DNA from: Streptomyces venezuelae
Lineage (GTDB): Bacteria; Actinomycetota; Actinomycetes; Streptomycetales; Streptomycetaceae
Assembly (NCBI RefSeq): GCF_008642295.1
Contig: NZ_CP029190.1
Coordinates: forward strand, 1,054,001-1,118,000
Direction of reading: 5' to 3'
DNA: 64,000 nt
The translations under genes were made by a program, and so were the position numbers. The notes under the pieces are model-generated. The model was given only the letters and a program-made list of their open reading frames with translations. It searched no databases and was not told the origin of the DNA. This document shows positions 23,899-31,687 of the stretch, piece by piece (the first letter of the stretch is position 1; each line of letters opens with the position of its first letter).

Positions 23899-26451
23899 TC
23901 AGGAGACGGTGATGAACCGGGCGGTGCTCGGCACCCCCTGGGCATCCAGGGCGAAGAGCATGTAGGTGCCCGGCAGGACCACGCCCTTGTCGGCCGGGAT
24001 GGACACCGTGTACGTGCCGGGCCCCGCGGCCGTGGACACCAGCGGGACCCGCCGCTGGTCGTTGTCCGTCGAGTGGGTCGCCGCCGCGGCCCGCATCAGG
24101 ACGAAGGAGGCCACCGGCCCCTCGGTGCCGACGGTGAGCGAGGTGCCGGCGGCGGCCCGGGGCGGCACGCCGCCGGTGATGACGGGACGCGGCTTGGCGG
24201 AGCCGTCCGCGTTGAGCAGGTACGGCGGTGTGAACACGGCCCCGTCGGCGTGGTTGGTGGCGCAGTCTCCGCACAGGCCGCCGCCGCCGGAGAAGATCCG
24301 CCCGTCGGGCAGCAGGTTCGCCACGCTGTGGTAGTTGCGCGGGATGGCCATGGTGGCGAGCGGGGTGAAGCTTCCGGTCGCCGGGTCCCACAGCTCGGGG
24401 GTCAGCACGGACGTGGCGTCGCTGAACGGCACGGGGTACTCCTGCCCGCCGAACACGGCGACCTTGCCGTCGGGGAGGACGACGCTGTTGCCGAAGGCGC
24501 GGGGGTAGCCCATGTCGCCGGTGCGCGCGGCCCGGACCTGGTCGCCGTCGATGTTCACGGTGTAGGCGCGCCGGGTGGCGGGCGTCCTCTCGTACGCGGG
24601 CGAGCCGCCCAGGGTGAGCAGCTTGCCGATGTCGTACGCGACGGCGTTGCCGGTCATGGCGTCCTGGCTGTCGGCCCGGGTGCCGGCGGAGGTGATGCTC
24701 CCGTCCCCGCCGGTCGTGATCCAGTTCATCTGCTTGCTCGGGCCCAGCTGGAGCACCTTGCCGCCCGGGACGGCGTGCAGCCACATGTGGTTGTCGGCGC
24801 GGTAGGCGCCGGCCGGGTCGGCCGTCAGCGCCGGGGCGGCGGGGACGCCGGGGAGCGTGCGCCAGGTGCGGGTGTCCGGGGACCAGACCTCGCCGGCTTT
24901 GTCGCCCTCGGCTCCGCTCCAGGATCCGCCGAGTACGAAGGCCTCGCCGGTGGAGAGCAGGGTCATGGCCTGGTAGCCGCGGGCGATGTTCATGTCGGTG
25001 GTCGAGGACCAGGTATCGGTGGCCGGGTCGTAGATGCTCGCCTTCTCCGCGTTGCTGCCGCCGGTGACCAGGACCCGGCCGTCGGCGAGCATCGCTATGC
25101 CCGGGCAGAACATGTCCTGGCCGGTGTTGTCGACGCGGCGCTGGGTGACCTTGCCCGATTTCAGGTCCAGGATCGCGGTCTGGGTGTAGCCGTTGCTGCC
25201 GCCGAAGCGGTCGACCGCGTACGCCGACCAGGCCAGGAGTTTGTCGCCCGGCAGGACGGCGGTGGCCACCGGCACCAGGGGGAAGCCGGTGATCCGGTCC
25301 CAGGAGCCGTGGGCGGCGGGGTTGGCCGGTCCGCTCAGGCGTATCTCGGCGGCTGAGGTCCAGGGCCCGCGGTTGCCGGCCTCGCCGGTCACGGTCAGGC
25401 GTATGTAGCGGGTGTTCTCGGTGCGGGTGAAGGTGGCGGTCTTGACGGTGTCGTCGTCGCGCCAGGTGCCCGCGGCGACCGGTGCGCCGAAGGTGGTGCC
25501 GTCGGTGCTGGTGGTGATGGTGTACGCGCCTGCGCGTCCGTTGAGGCCGTCGTTGCGGGGCTGGTAGACCAGGGCGGAGACGGCCGTGGTGCGGTGCATG
25601 TCGACGGTGATGCTGTGCGGCAGCGGGGCCGGGGTGCCGGACCACTTGCTGTGCCAGATGGTGGCGGCGTCGCCGTCGAGGACGTTGGCCGCGCGGCCGT
25701 TCTCCCCGGTGGTCTCCTCATCGCCGGCCGTGGCCGTCCATCCGGTCCGGGGCAGGTCGACGGTGGCGGCCGGGGTTCCGGGGTCGCCGAGCAGGTTGAG
25801 TTCCGCGGCGGAGGTCCACGGGCCGCGGTTGCCGGCCTCGGTGACGGCGGTGAGCCGGACGAACCGGGCGCCTTGTGGGGCGAATCCGAGGGTTTTGGCG
25901 CCGGCGTCGTCCGCGAGGGTGCCGGTGGCCACCGGACTGCCCCAGTTCTGGCCGTCGCCGCTCAGGCTGATGCGATACTCACCGGGGCGCCCGTTGGCTC
26001 CGTTGGTGCGGGGGTGGTAGACGAGCGCCGAGACCACCGCCGTGCGGTGCATGTCGATGGTGATGCTGTGCGGCAGCGGGGCGGGGGTGCCCGTCCACTT
26101 GCTGTGCCAGAGGGTGGCCGTGTCGCCGTCGAGGACGTTGGCCGCGCGGCCGTTCTCGCCGGCGGTCTCCTCGTCGCTCGCCGTGGCGGTCCATCCGGTC
26201 CGGTCGAGGACGGGAGCCGTCGGCTCCATGGCGTTCGCCGGGGCCACGCCGTGGTGCGGCGACTGCTTCGCCGTCTGCCCGTCGACGGGCACGGGCCCCG
26301 GCCGGGGTATCGGGCCGTGGCCCCCCGGCCCGATGCTCGCCACGCCGAGCCAGGGGGTGACCCCGACGAGCAGCGAGCCGAGGGCGAAGGCGATGAGCAG
26401 ATGGGAACGGCGTAACGCTCGGGCAAGGGCGCGGATGCGGCTGGGCTGCAA
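23899..26451 (-). CDS. Secreted galactose-oxidase-like protein with two discoidin domains
   Basis: An 850-residue exported protein. An N-terminal hydrophobic helix (SHLLIAFALGSLLVGVTPWL) serves as signal or anchor. Two near-identical F5/8-type C (discoidin) carbohydrate-binding domains follow (about 80-213 and 217-372, each with ETxGENGRAANVLDGD and PLPHSIT). A kelch/galactose-oxidase propeller (about 380-745) contains IFSGGGGLCGDCATNH, and a C-terminal early-set domain closes the protein. The plan is that of copper radical oxidases related to galactose oxidase and Streptomyces GlxA, which oxidise alcohols or glycans at the cell surface. A TTG start is well supported by AGGAGGT 5 nt upstream. 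Exact substrate unknown. Confidence 0.85.
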   Translation of the reverse strand: MQPSRIRALARALRRSHLLIAFALGSLLVGVTPWLGVASIGPGGHGPIPRPGPVPVDGQTAKQSPHHGVAPANAMEPTAPVLDRTGWTATASDEETAGENGRAANVLDGDTATLWHSKWTGTPAPLPHSITIDMHRTAVVSALVYHPRTNGANGRPGEYRISLSGDGQNWGSPVATGTLADDAGAKTLGFAPQGARFVRLTAVTEAGNRGPWTSAAELNLLGDPGTPAATVDLPRTGWTATAGDEETTGENGRAANVLDGDAATIWHSKWSGTPAPLPHSITVDMHRTTAVSALVYQPRNDGLNGRAGAYTITTSTDGTTFGAPVAAGTWRDDDTVKTATFTRTENTRYIRLTVTGEAGNRGPWTSAAEIRLSGPANPAAHGSWDRITGFPLVPVATAVLPGDKLLAWSAYAVDRFGGSNGYTQTAILDLKSGKVTQRRVDNTGQDMFCPGIAMLADGRVLVTGGSNAEKASIYDPATDTWSSTTDMNIARGYQAMTLLSTGEAFVLGGSWSGAEGDKAGEVWSPDTRTWRTLPGVPAAPALTADPAGAYRADNHMWLHAVPGGKVLQLGPSKQMNWITTGGDGSITSAGTRADSQDAMTGNAVAYDIGKLLTLGGSPAYERTPATRRAYTVNIDGDQVRAARTGDMGYPRAFGNSVVLPDGKVAVFGGQEYPVPFSDATSVLTPELWDPATGSFTPLATMAIPRNYHSVANLLPDGRIFSGGGGLCGDCATNHADGAVFTPPYLLNADGSAKPRPVITGGVPPRAAAGTSLTVGTEGPVASFVLMRAAAATHSTDNDQRRVPLVSTAAGPGTYTVSIPADKGVVLPGTYMLFALDAQGVPSTARFITVS

Positions 26452-26557
26452 TCGGACCTCCTGGGCGGACCGTGAACCGATGCGGGCCCCTAGAACATAG
26501 GTCAGGCCAGGTCAACTCGACCGCGGAACCCAGGAGTTGGCGCGAACCGTCAGAGGT

Positions 26558-28066
26558 TCAGTGCTCGCAGAGGGAGAACTCCCGTTCGTAGAGCTGCTCG
26601 TTGTGTTCGTCGACGAAGAACTTGCGCTCCTGCATGAGGAGTTCGCGGTACTCCTTGGCCTGTTCCAGCGTCATGGTGGAGGTGTCCGACCATGGCTGCT
26701 GCGGTGCCACATCGGCCGTCGAGACGATCGTTTCCGCCGGGTCGACCAGGAAGAACGCGAGAATCTTGCGATGTCCCGGGCGGGTGGGATCCATGAGCCG
26801 GAATGCGTCGACGCGGTGCTGCAGGACGTTCGGGAACGCCAGGCAGCGGCCCGCCGGGGTCGGCACCGATCCGAGCACCTGGTTCAGCGCGTCCTCGTCG
26901 TCCAGGCCGTAGACCTCGCGCACACCGTTGTCGTCGTTCTGTTCGTAGTCCGGGTCGTCGAGTGCCGCCCGGAAACCCAGCCGGCTTTCGGTGATGTTCT
27001 CGCTGTCCCAGTAGTAGAGGGCGGTCGAGACGATCCGCTCGTTCAGCATCCCCTCGACATGCCAGGAACCGCCCGCGTACTCGGGCTTCTCCGGGGTGAG
27101 GTGCACGGTGGCGAGCTTGACGATGACCTGAAGTCGGCGGCCTCGCAGGTCGACTCGGGCGGATTCACCGGGCGCCTCGGGCGGGGTGAAGACCGGGGCG
27201 TCCGGGATGACCGGGCGGCGGTTCTCCCACCAGTCGTCCAGGGCCACTTCCCATGCCCGGACGGCTTCTGCGTAGGCCGCGGCGTCGCCGTGGGCGGACT
27301 TGTCCGGGTACTCCGGCTTCGAGTCGTACCAACCGTAGGGGTCGGCCTCGATCCGCAGGGGCCGCGGATGGCGCAGATCGGTGAGCACGTTCTCCAGCAG
27401 CGGGCGCAGCCGCGCGAACACCTCCGGCAGGACGGAGGCCAGTTCGCGATGGGTGTCGGGGTGGAGGTTGTTCACGTACGAACGGAAGGCGACGTCGCCG
27501 TCCTCACTGACGTCGACGTCCGTGGGCAGCCACTGGAACCTCTCCGAGAACTCGTACTTCGAGTAGTGGTTCGTCGGGTTCCGCCAAGCCCGCTCGGGTG
27601 CCCCGCTCACCTCTCTCACCAGGCAGAACAGCGAGGGATGAACAAGATCCAGCACCTGGCCGCCGGAACCGGGATGCCAGTCGCGGTCCGCTTCGGGGAC
27701 ATCCTCCAGAACCCGGACCGCCTCGCGCAGCCGGGATCCGAGCCGGTCGTCGACCAGGGTGTCCGACTGCCACACCCCGTCGACGGCGGACACCTCGATA
27801 CCGGTCCGCTCGTCCCGCAGCGCGGCGTAGTGCCCGAGTTCGGCGATCACATAGCGAACCTGCGCTTCGGTGAGGCCCTGGGCCATCGCTTCCTGCGTCC
27901 ACCGGGCGACGATGCCGGCATCCTTCATCTTCTCGAACCACCCGGGCTTCGCCCGAATGTGCGAGCTGCACTGCATCATCTGGAGTTCCCGCAGTGTTCG
28001 GGGGGTCGCGAACGGTATGGAACGGGACGTGTGAAAGGGCAGCGGGAAGGCAGACGGGCCGGTCAA
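26558..28066 (-). CDS. DUF4246 family protein
   Basis: A 502-residue soluble protein. The N-terminal signature SRSIPFATPRTLRELQMMQC and later WHVEGMLNERIVSTALYYWD, CLAFPNVLQHRVDAFRLMDP and GHRKILAFFLVDP are typical of DUF4246. The H-x-E...H-R-V arrangement near the C-terminus recalls 2-oxoglutarate/Fe(II) dioxygenases (His in WHVEG with the Glu two residues later, His in LQHRV, Arg-Lys in HRKIL). No substrate is known; most relatives are fungal or actinobacterial. A TTG start at 28066 is chosen because GGAGGA lies 9 nt upstream; a GTG 60 nt earlier lacks a site. It appears monocistronic. Confidence 0.8.
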   Translation of the reverse strand: MTGPSAFPLPFHTSRSIPFATPRTLRELQMMQCSSHIRAKPGWFEKMKDAGIVARWTQEAMAQGLTEAQVRYVIAELGHYAALRDERTGIEVSAVDGVWQSDTLVDDRLGSRLREAVRVLEDVPEADRDWHPGSGGQVLDLVHPSLFCLVREVSGAPERAWRNPTNHYSKYEFSERFQWLPTDVDVSEDGDVAFRSYVNNLHPDTHRELASVLPEVFARLRPLLENVLTDLRHPRPLRIEADPYGWYDSKPEYPDKSAHGDAAAYAEAVRAWEVALDDWWENRRPVIPDAPVFTPPEAPGESARVDLRGRRLQVIVKLATVHLTPEKPEYAGGSWHVEGMLNERIVSTALYYWDSENITESRLGFRAALDDPDYEQNDDNGVREVYGLDDEDALNQVLGSVPTPAGRCLAFPNVLQHRVDAFRLMDPTRPGHRKILAFFLVDPAETIVSTADVAPQQPWSDTSTMTLEQAKEYRELLMQERKFFVDEHNEQLYEREFSLCEH

Positions 28067-28165
28067 GTCTCTCGGTCCTCCGAGTCGGTGTGCGGTGGCC
28101 GGAAGGATAACGCGGCGCACCGACACCGCAGCCGTGGCCCCCCGCCGGGTGGTGGGGAGGGCTCG

Positions 28166-28498
28166 TCAGCCTTCCACGCCGGTGGTGGTGTGGGCGGCGC
28201 CGACCGGCTTGGACTCCGGGGAGCCGCGCTGGACGAGGTAGACGGTGCCGAAGACGTAGAGGAAGAACTGGAGGAACTCCGACTGCCAGTTCTCGGTGAC
28301 GTCGACGGCGAAGTCCGAGGACGTCAGGTATGCGCCGAAGCCGAGCGGCTGGAGGCCTTCGACCGTCATCTCTTCGTTGAACTCGGCGTGCCCGGCGATG
28401 GCCTGGCAGACGAGCACCACCAGGAAGGCGATGCCGAAGGCGAGGGTCAGGCTGTTCTCCCGCCAGAACCCTCTGCGCGGTTCGCGGCTGTCGTTCAT
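28166..28498 (-). CDS. DUF6766-like small membrane protein (half length)
   Basis: A 110-residue protein with two hydrophobic segments (LTLAFGIAFLVVLVCQAIAG; FLQFFLYVFGTVYLVQRG). The text YLTSSDFAVDVTENWQSEF is characteristic of DUF6766. From memory most family members are about 200 residues with a second similar half; this one stops just after SPESKP, so it is either a genuinely short form or 3'-truncated. Its ATG overlaps the stop of a 27-residue ORF by 4 nt. Last gene of a small-membrane-protein operon. Confidence 0.75.
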   Translation of the reverse strand: MNDSREPRRGFWRENSLTLAFGIAFLVVLVCQAIAGHAEFNEEMTVEGLQPLGFGAYLTSSDFAVDVTENWQSEFLQFFLYVFGTVYLVQRGSPESKPVGAAHTTTGVEG

Positions 28499-28578
28499 CG
28501 CCGGAGCACCCCGATGGTGATGAAGTATCCGAGGCCGCCGAGGATGACCACCAGGGTGGTGACGAACAGGAACCGCAT
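28495..28578 (-). CDS. 27-residue single-helix membrane peptide
   Basis: A tiny ORF beginning MRFLFVTTLVVILGGLGYFI and ending ITIGVLRR, almost entirely one membrane helix with a basic C-terminus. It starts 2 nt beyond the stop of the upstream gene and overlaps the DUF6766 start by 4 nt (ATGA). This exact packing between two co-directional genes argues that it is translated. Upstream purines (GGGGGCGTGAGA) give only a poor ribosome-binding site, so translation may depend on the preceding gene. Function unknown; possibly a small subunit of a membrane complex with its neighbours. Confidence 0.55.
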   Translation of the reverse strand: MRFLFVTTLVVILGGLGYFITIGVLRR

Positions 28579-28580
28579 TC

Positions 28581-28796
28581 TCACGCCCCCTTGATGAGAC
28601 AGTCGTAGGGCCGGCCGGGCCGCGGTGTGCAGCCGGCGGCCACGACCTTCCAGCCGGCGGTGAACAGCGACAGGAACAGGGTGTCGCCCGCCATCCTCAC
28701 GATCGCCTGCCGCCCGTACGCCTCGGCTTCCCGGATCCCGAACGCCACCGCGACCGCCAGGAGCAGCGCGATCGCGCCCCTGCGGGCGGCGCTCAC
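28581..28796 (-). CDS. Small membrane/exported protein, unknown
   Basis: A 71-residue protein with an N-terminal hydrophobic segment (GAIALLLAVAVAFGI) and a second one (AGDTLFLSLFTAGWKVVAAG), then a Cys-containing tail (CTPRPGRPYDCLIKGA). It uses a GTG start with GAGGA immediately before it. It lies 6 nt after the isoamylase-like gene, and the 27-residue ORF and DUF6766 gene follow with 2-nt and overlapping spacing, so the four form one unit. No family recognised. Confidence 0.55.
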   Translation of the reverse strand: MSAARRGAIALLLAVAVAFGIREAEAYGRQAIVRMAGDTLFLSLFTAGWKVVAAGCTPRPGRPYDCLIKGA

Positions 28797-28802
28797 TCCT
28801 CG

Positions 28803-29078
28803 TCAGGTGTTGACGCGGCTGTTGGTGCCGTCGTGGCCATCGGCCTGGTCGTCGTCGAACCAGTGGTCACCGGCCGCGAGGTAGCGGAAGGAGTGGCCGC
28901 TGTGCGCGGGCAGGACGACCGTGGCCGCGCGCATGCCGTCGCCGCGCACCTGGAGCGGGTGCGCGGCGGGGTTCCAGTGGTTGAAGTCGCCCACGACGCT
29001 GACCGGACCGTCGGGGATGTGGGCGGGAAGGACGAAGGTGACCTGTGTACGGCCCTTGAGCTGTTTGCGTTCGAGCAT
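28803..29078 (-). CDS. Isoamylase early-set (CBM48-like) protein
   Basis: A 91-residue single-domain protein. The text VTFVLPAHIPDGPVSVVGDF, then NHWNPAAHPLQ, and later GHSFRYLAAGDHWFDDD is the E-set/CBM48 glycogen-recognition fold of isoamylases and AMPK beta subunits. In bacteria stand-alone copies occur but have no clear role; a glycan or glycogen-binding accessory function is possible. AGGAG lies 10 nt before the ATG. The C-terminal ADGHDGTNSRVNT tail is typical of streptomycete copies. It probably starts the small-membrane-protein operon. Confidence 0.8.
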   Translation of the reverse strand: MLERKQLKGRTQVTFVLPAHIPDGPVSVVGDFNHWNPAAHPLQVRGDGMRAATVVLPAHSGHSFRYLAAGDHWFDDDQADGHDGTNSRVNT

Positions 29079-29258
29079 CGGGGAGCACTCCTGAGGGATG
29101 GGGGCCGGCAGAGGCCCAAGCACCCTCGCACGGTGCTCTCCGCCGCCGCCCGGCACGCGCCGCCGCCCAGCATCACCGTCACCCGCCTGGATGCCGACGA
29201 AGGCCCTTCCCGGACGGCAGCTGGATGGGCCGAGCGCCGGCGTCCGCCCTGCCCGGAG

Positions 29259-29522
29259 TCAGTGGCCCAGCGCGTTCTTCAGTTGCTGCTTGGTCATGGT
29301 CGAGCGGCCCTCGATGCCGCGCTTCTTCGCCTCCTGGTAGAGCTCGTCCTTGGTCCGCTCGGATGAGCCGCCGCCGGACTTCCCGCCGGATCGTGCGCGT
29401 TCCTTGTTCACGGCGCGGGCGGCCATTTCCTTGGCGCGGGACTCGGACATCCCGCGCTTCTCGCCGGATTCCTTGATGTGTTCGTACTGGCGCTCGCGCT
29501 TGGGGCCGGATCCTCTGGGCAT
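29259..29522 (-). CDS. DUF7218/plasmid-stabilisation-like protein with Rho-N-type motif
   Basis: An 87-residue highly basic protein. The first half (KRERQYEHIKESGEKRG, SESRAKEMAARAVNKERARS) is helical. The C-terminal TKDELYQEAKKRGIEGRSTM followed by TKQQLKNALG is a Rho-N/SAP-like helix-extended-helix fold that binds nucleic acid. Actinobacterial relatives are annotated as plasmid stabilisation proteins or DUF7218 without direct evidence. GGAAGGGG lies 9 nt before the ATG. It is divergent from the decayed flavodoxin gene. Confidence 0.75.
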   Translation of the reverse strand: MPRGSGPKRERQYEHIKESGEKRGMSESRAKEMAARAVNKERARSGGKSGGGSSERTKDELYQEAKKRGIEGRSTMTKQQLKNALGH

Positions 29523-29664
29523 GATGAATCCCCTTCCTCCACGAATGTGTACAAGGCCATCGTGTGCGCCTCCAGAGGCGCCCGCATCCGGGTGCGGGCC
29601 CGTACGCCCTGCGGGCGGGGATGAAGGGCCGGATACGGCCTGACCATCGGAGTAGCCGAACCAC

Positions 29665-30199
29665 ATGGACACCACGACCGAAACCACTCCGCTGCGCGCC
29701 GTCGCGCTGGTCTGCACGCTTTCGCCGTCGCCGAAGCGGTCCAGCTCGCAGCTGTTGGCCGAGCAGGCCACGGCCTGGCCGGAGATCCGCGACACGATCA
29801 TGGGCTGCGACATCCTGGTCCTGTCCACGCCCATCTGGCTGGGCCATCCCTCCAGCCTCGCCCAGCGCGTTCTGGAACGTCTCGACGCCGAGCTCGGCGA
29901 GAGCGACGACGAGGGGCGCATGCTCACCTACGGCAAGGCCGCGGCCGTGTGTGTGGTCGGCAACGAGGACGGCGCCCACCACGTCAGCGCCGAGCTCTTC
30001 CAGGCCCTGAACGACGTCGGCTTCTCCCTGGCCCCGAACGCCGTCACCTACTGGGTCGGCGAGGCCATGCAGGGCACCGACTACCAGGACCTCGACAAGA
30101 CCCCCCGACAAGACCGCGGCCACGACCAGGACCCTGGCCGCGAACACCGCGCACCTGGCGCGCCGCCTCAAGGGCTCCCCGTACCTGTCCTCCACGTGA
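29665..30199 (+). pseudogene. Flavodoxin/NADPH-dependent FMN reductase-like gene, frameshifted and internally deleted
   Basis: The first frame reads MDTTTETTPLRAVALVCTLS and then the flavodoxin-fold text ILVLSTPIWLGHPSSLAQRV, VCVVGNEDGAHH and LFQALNDVGFSLAPNAVTYW. Two defects are visible. About 35-40 residues that normally follow the first helix (SSSQLLAEQ) are missing, so it jumps to WPEIRDTI and loses most of the second strand. A run of six C residues near 30098-30105 shifts the frame after DLDKTP; the correct C-terminus (TTRTLAANTAHLARRLKG) is readable in the next frame and ends at 30199. Taken literally the first frame runs to 30285 with an unrelated Pro-rich tail. A sequencing error could explain the frameshift but not the deletion. 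Confidence 0.7.
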
Positions 30200-30400
30200 T
30201 TCCCGTGAACCTGCCGGAAGGAGGCCGCGAGGCCCTGCCCCGCGCGCCGTCCCGGCCCGGGCCACTTCCTCCTCCGAGCGGGTGAGACTCCCGGTGCGGC
30301 CGGGCGCCTCAGGGGCGGGCGGGGAACCGATCGGGGCAGGCCCGAGCGGCCCCACCACCCCACGAGGACGCATGGAGGACACCTGGGACACGGCGGCAAC

Positions 30401-30943
30401 GTGATCGACGAGCTGATGGCCGACCACCGGGAGGTGGAGGAGATGTTCGCCCGGCTCCAGGCCATGACCGGCGGCGGGCAGGAGCTCCGCGACCTCATCG
30501 ACGAGATCACCATCGAGCTGGTGCGGCACTCGGTCGCCGAGGAGCAGTACCTCTACCCTGCGGTCCGCGAGCACGTCCAGGGCGGCGGGCCCATGGCGGA
30601 CAAGGAGATCGAGGATCACGGCCGCATCGAGAAGATGCTCAAGCGGCTGGAGAAGACGGATACCGACGACGCGCACATGAGCCCGCTCCTCCAGCAGCTC
30701 ATGGACGAGGTCGCCGCCCACGTCCAGGACGAGGAGAGCAACCTCTTCCCGATGCTGATCCGGGCCTGTACCCCGCAGCAGCTGGACGGGCTCGGTGACA
30801 AGATCCGCCGTGCCAAGGCCATGGCGCCGACCCGGCCGCACCCGGCCGCTCCGAGCAGCCCCACGGCCAGCAAGCTCCTCGCGCCGGGCGCCGGTCTGGT
30901 GGACCGGGCACGCGACTTCGTGACCGGCCGCGGCAGGTCCTGA
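30401..30943 (+). CDS. Hemerythrin-domain protein
   Basis: A 180-residue protein whose first 130 residues are a hemerythrin HHE domain: DHREVEEMF, ELVRHSVAEEQYLYP, EIEDHGRIEKML and HVQDEESNLFP supply the His and acidic ligands of a diiron centre for oxygen or NO sensing and binding. A Pro/Ala/Ser-rich linker and a short amphipathic end (GLVDRARDFVTGRGRS) follow. GTG at 30401 is the first standard start, but GGAGG is 5 nt upstream of an in-frame CTG at 30383 that would restore an N-terminus LGHGGNVIDELM; relatives often begin MGHGGN. The real start may therefore be a non-canonical CTG. Confidence 0.85.
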   Translation: MIDELMADHREVEEMFARLQAMTGGGQELRDLIDEITIELVRHSVAEEQYLYPAVREHVQGGGPMADKEIEDHGRIEKMLKRLEKTDTDDAHMSPLLQQLMDEVAAHVQDEESNLFPMLIRACTPQQLDGLGDKIRRAKAMAPTRPHPAAPSSPTASKLLAPGAGLVDRARDFVTGRGRS

Positions 30944-31132
30944 GCCGCCGAGGGCGGCGGGCACGCAGGTACCTCCGGGCCCGCCGCCCTGGACGGACGG
31001 TGACGTGCGTCATGCCGCCCGCCCGTGGCTTCCGGCTACGCTGGTCGGCCACGAGCGGAGCGGCGCAGCTTCGCGCCGCAGCCCGCGGACCCGGCCAAGG
31101 GTCGGGGCGAGCAAGCCCCCGAGGAAGCCGCT

Positions 31133-31636
31133 GTGTCCGCCGATCTCGCCCCCCTCATAGCCGCCGGCACCCGCTGGCTGCTGGCCGCCTTCCCTCCCGC
31201 CCCCGGCGCCTTCAGCCGAGCCCTGGCGGAGGCCCAGGCCCGGCAGGCTGTCACCCTCGCCGCCGCCCTGCGCTACCCGACGCCCCTCGACGCTCAGCTC
31301 CTGCACCTCCTCGGCCCCGGCGGAAGCGCCCGGCTGGACTGGCTGACCGGCGCCGATCACAGCCCCGACGCCGCCGCCGACTGGCGGACCTGGGTGGACG
31401 AAACCGTCGTCAGCTGGGCCGCGTGCCTCCTCGCGGCCCCCGCCCTCGCCGCCGACGCCCACCGCCTCGTCGACCGCGGCCAGGCCGGCGAGCTCACCCG
31501 CCTCACCAGCCCCGGCGACCACGAACACGACGCCGCACCCCTGCTGCGCCACCCCGACCTGCTGGAACCGGTCGCCGCCCTGCACCGGGCACTGCTGTTG
31601 GACCTGCTGGAAAACGAGAACGCCGCTCTGGGATAG
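31133..31636 (+). CDS. Conserved hypothetical helical protein
   Basis: A 167-residue Ala/Leu-rich soluble protein. No known domain recognised. Helical segments are evident (PLIAAGTRWLLAAFPPAPGA; AQARQAVTLAAALRYPTPLD; LHRALLLDLLENENAALG) and three Trp residues lie in the middle (DWLTGADH, DWRTWVDE, SWAACLL). GTG at 31133 is chosen because GAGGAA lies 7 nt upstream; the in-frame stretch before it looks non-coding. It converges on the catalase gene with 51 nt between them. Confidence 0.6.
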   Translation: MSADLAPLIAAGTRWLLAAFPPAPGAFSRALAEAQARQAVTLAAALRYPTPLDAQLLHLLGPGGSARLDWLTGADHSPDAAADWRTWVDETVVSWAACLLAAPALAADAHRLVDRGQAGELTRLTSPGDHEHDAAPLLRHPDLLEPVAALHRALLLDLLENENAALG

Positions 31637-31687
31637 GGCCCCGCCCTGCCACGGCCGGTTCTCCCGCGCAGCCACCGGGGCGCCGGC

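Noticed and set aside
23899..26451. CRISPR-like or IS repeats suggested by near-identical DNA in the discoidin region
   Set aside because: The similarity is two tandem discoidin domains in one reading frame, a protein-level duplication.
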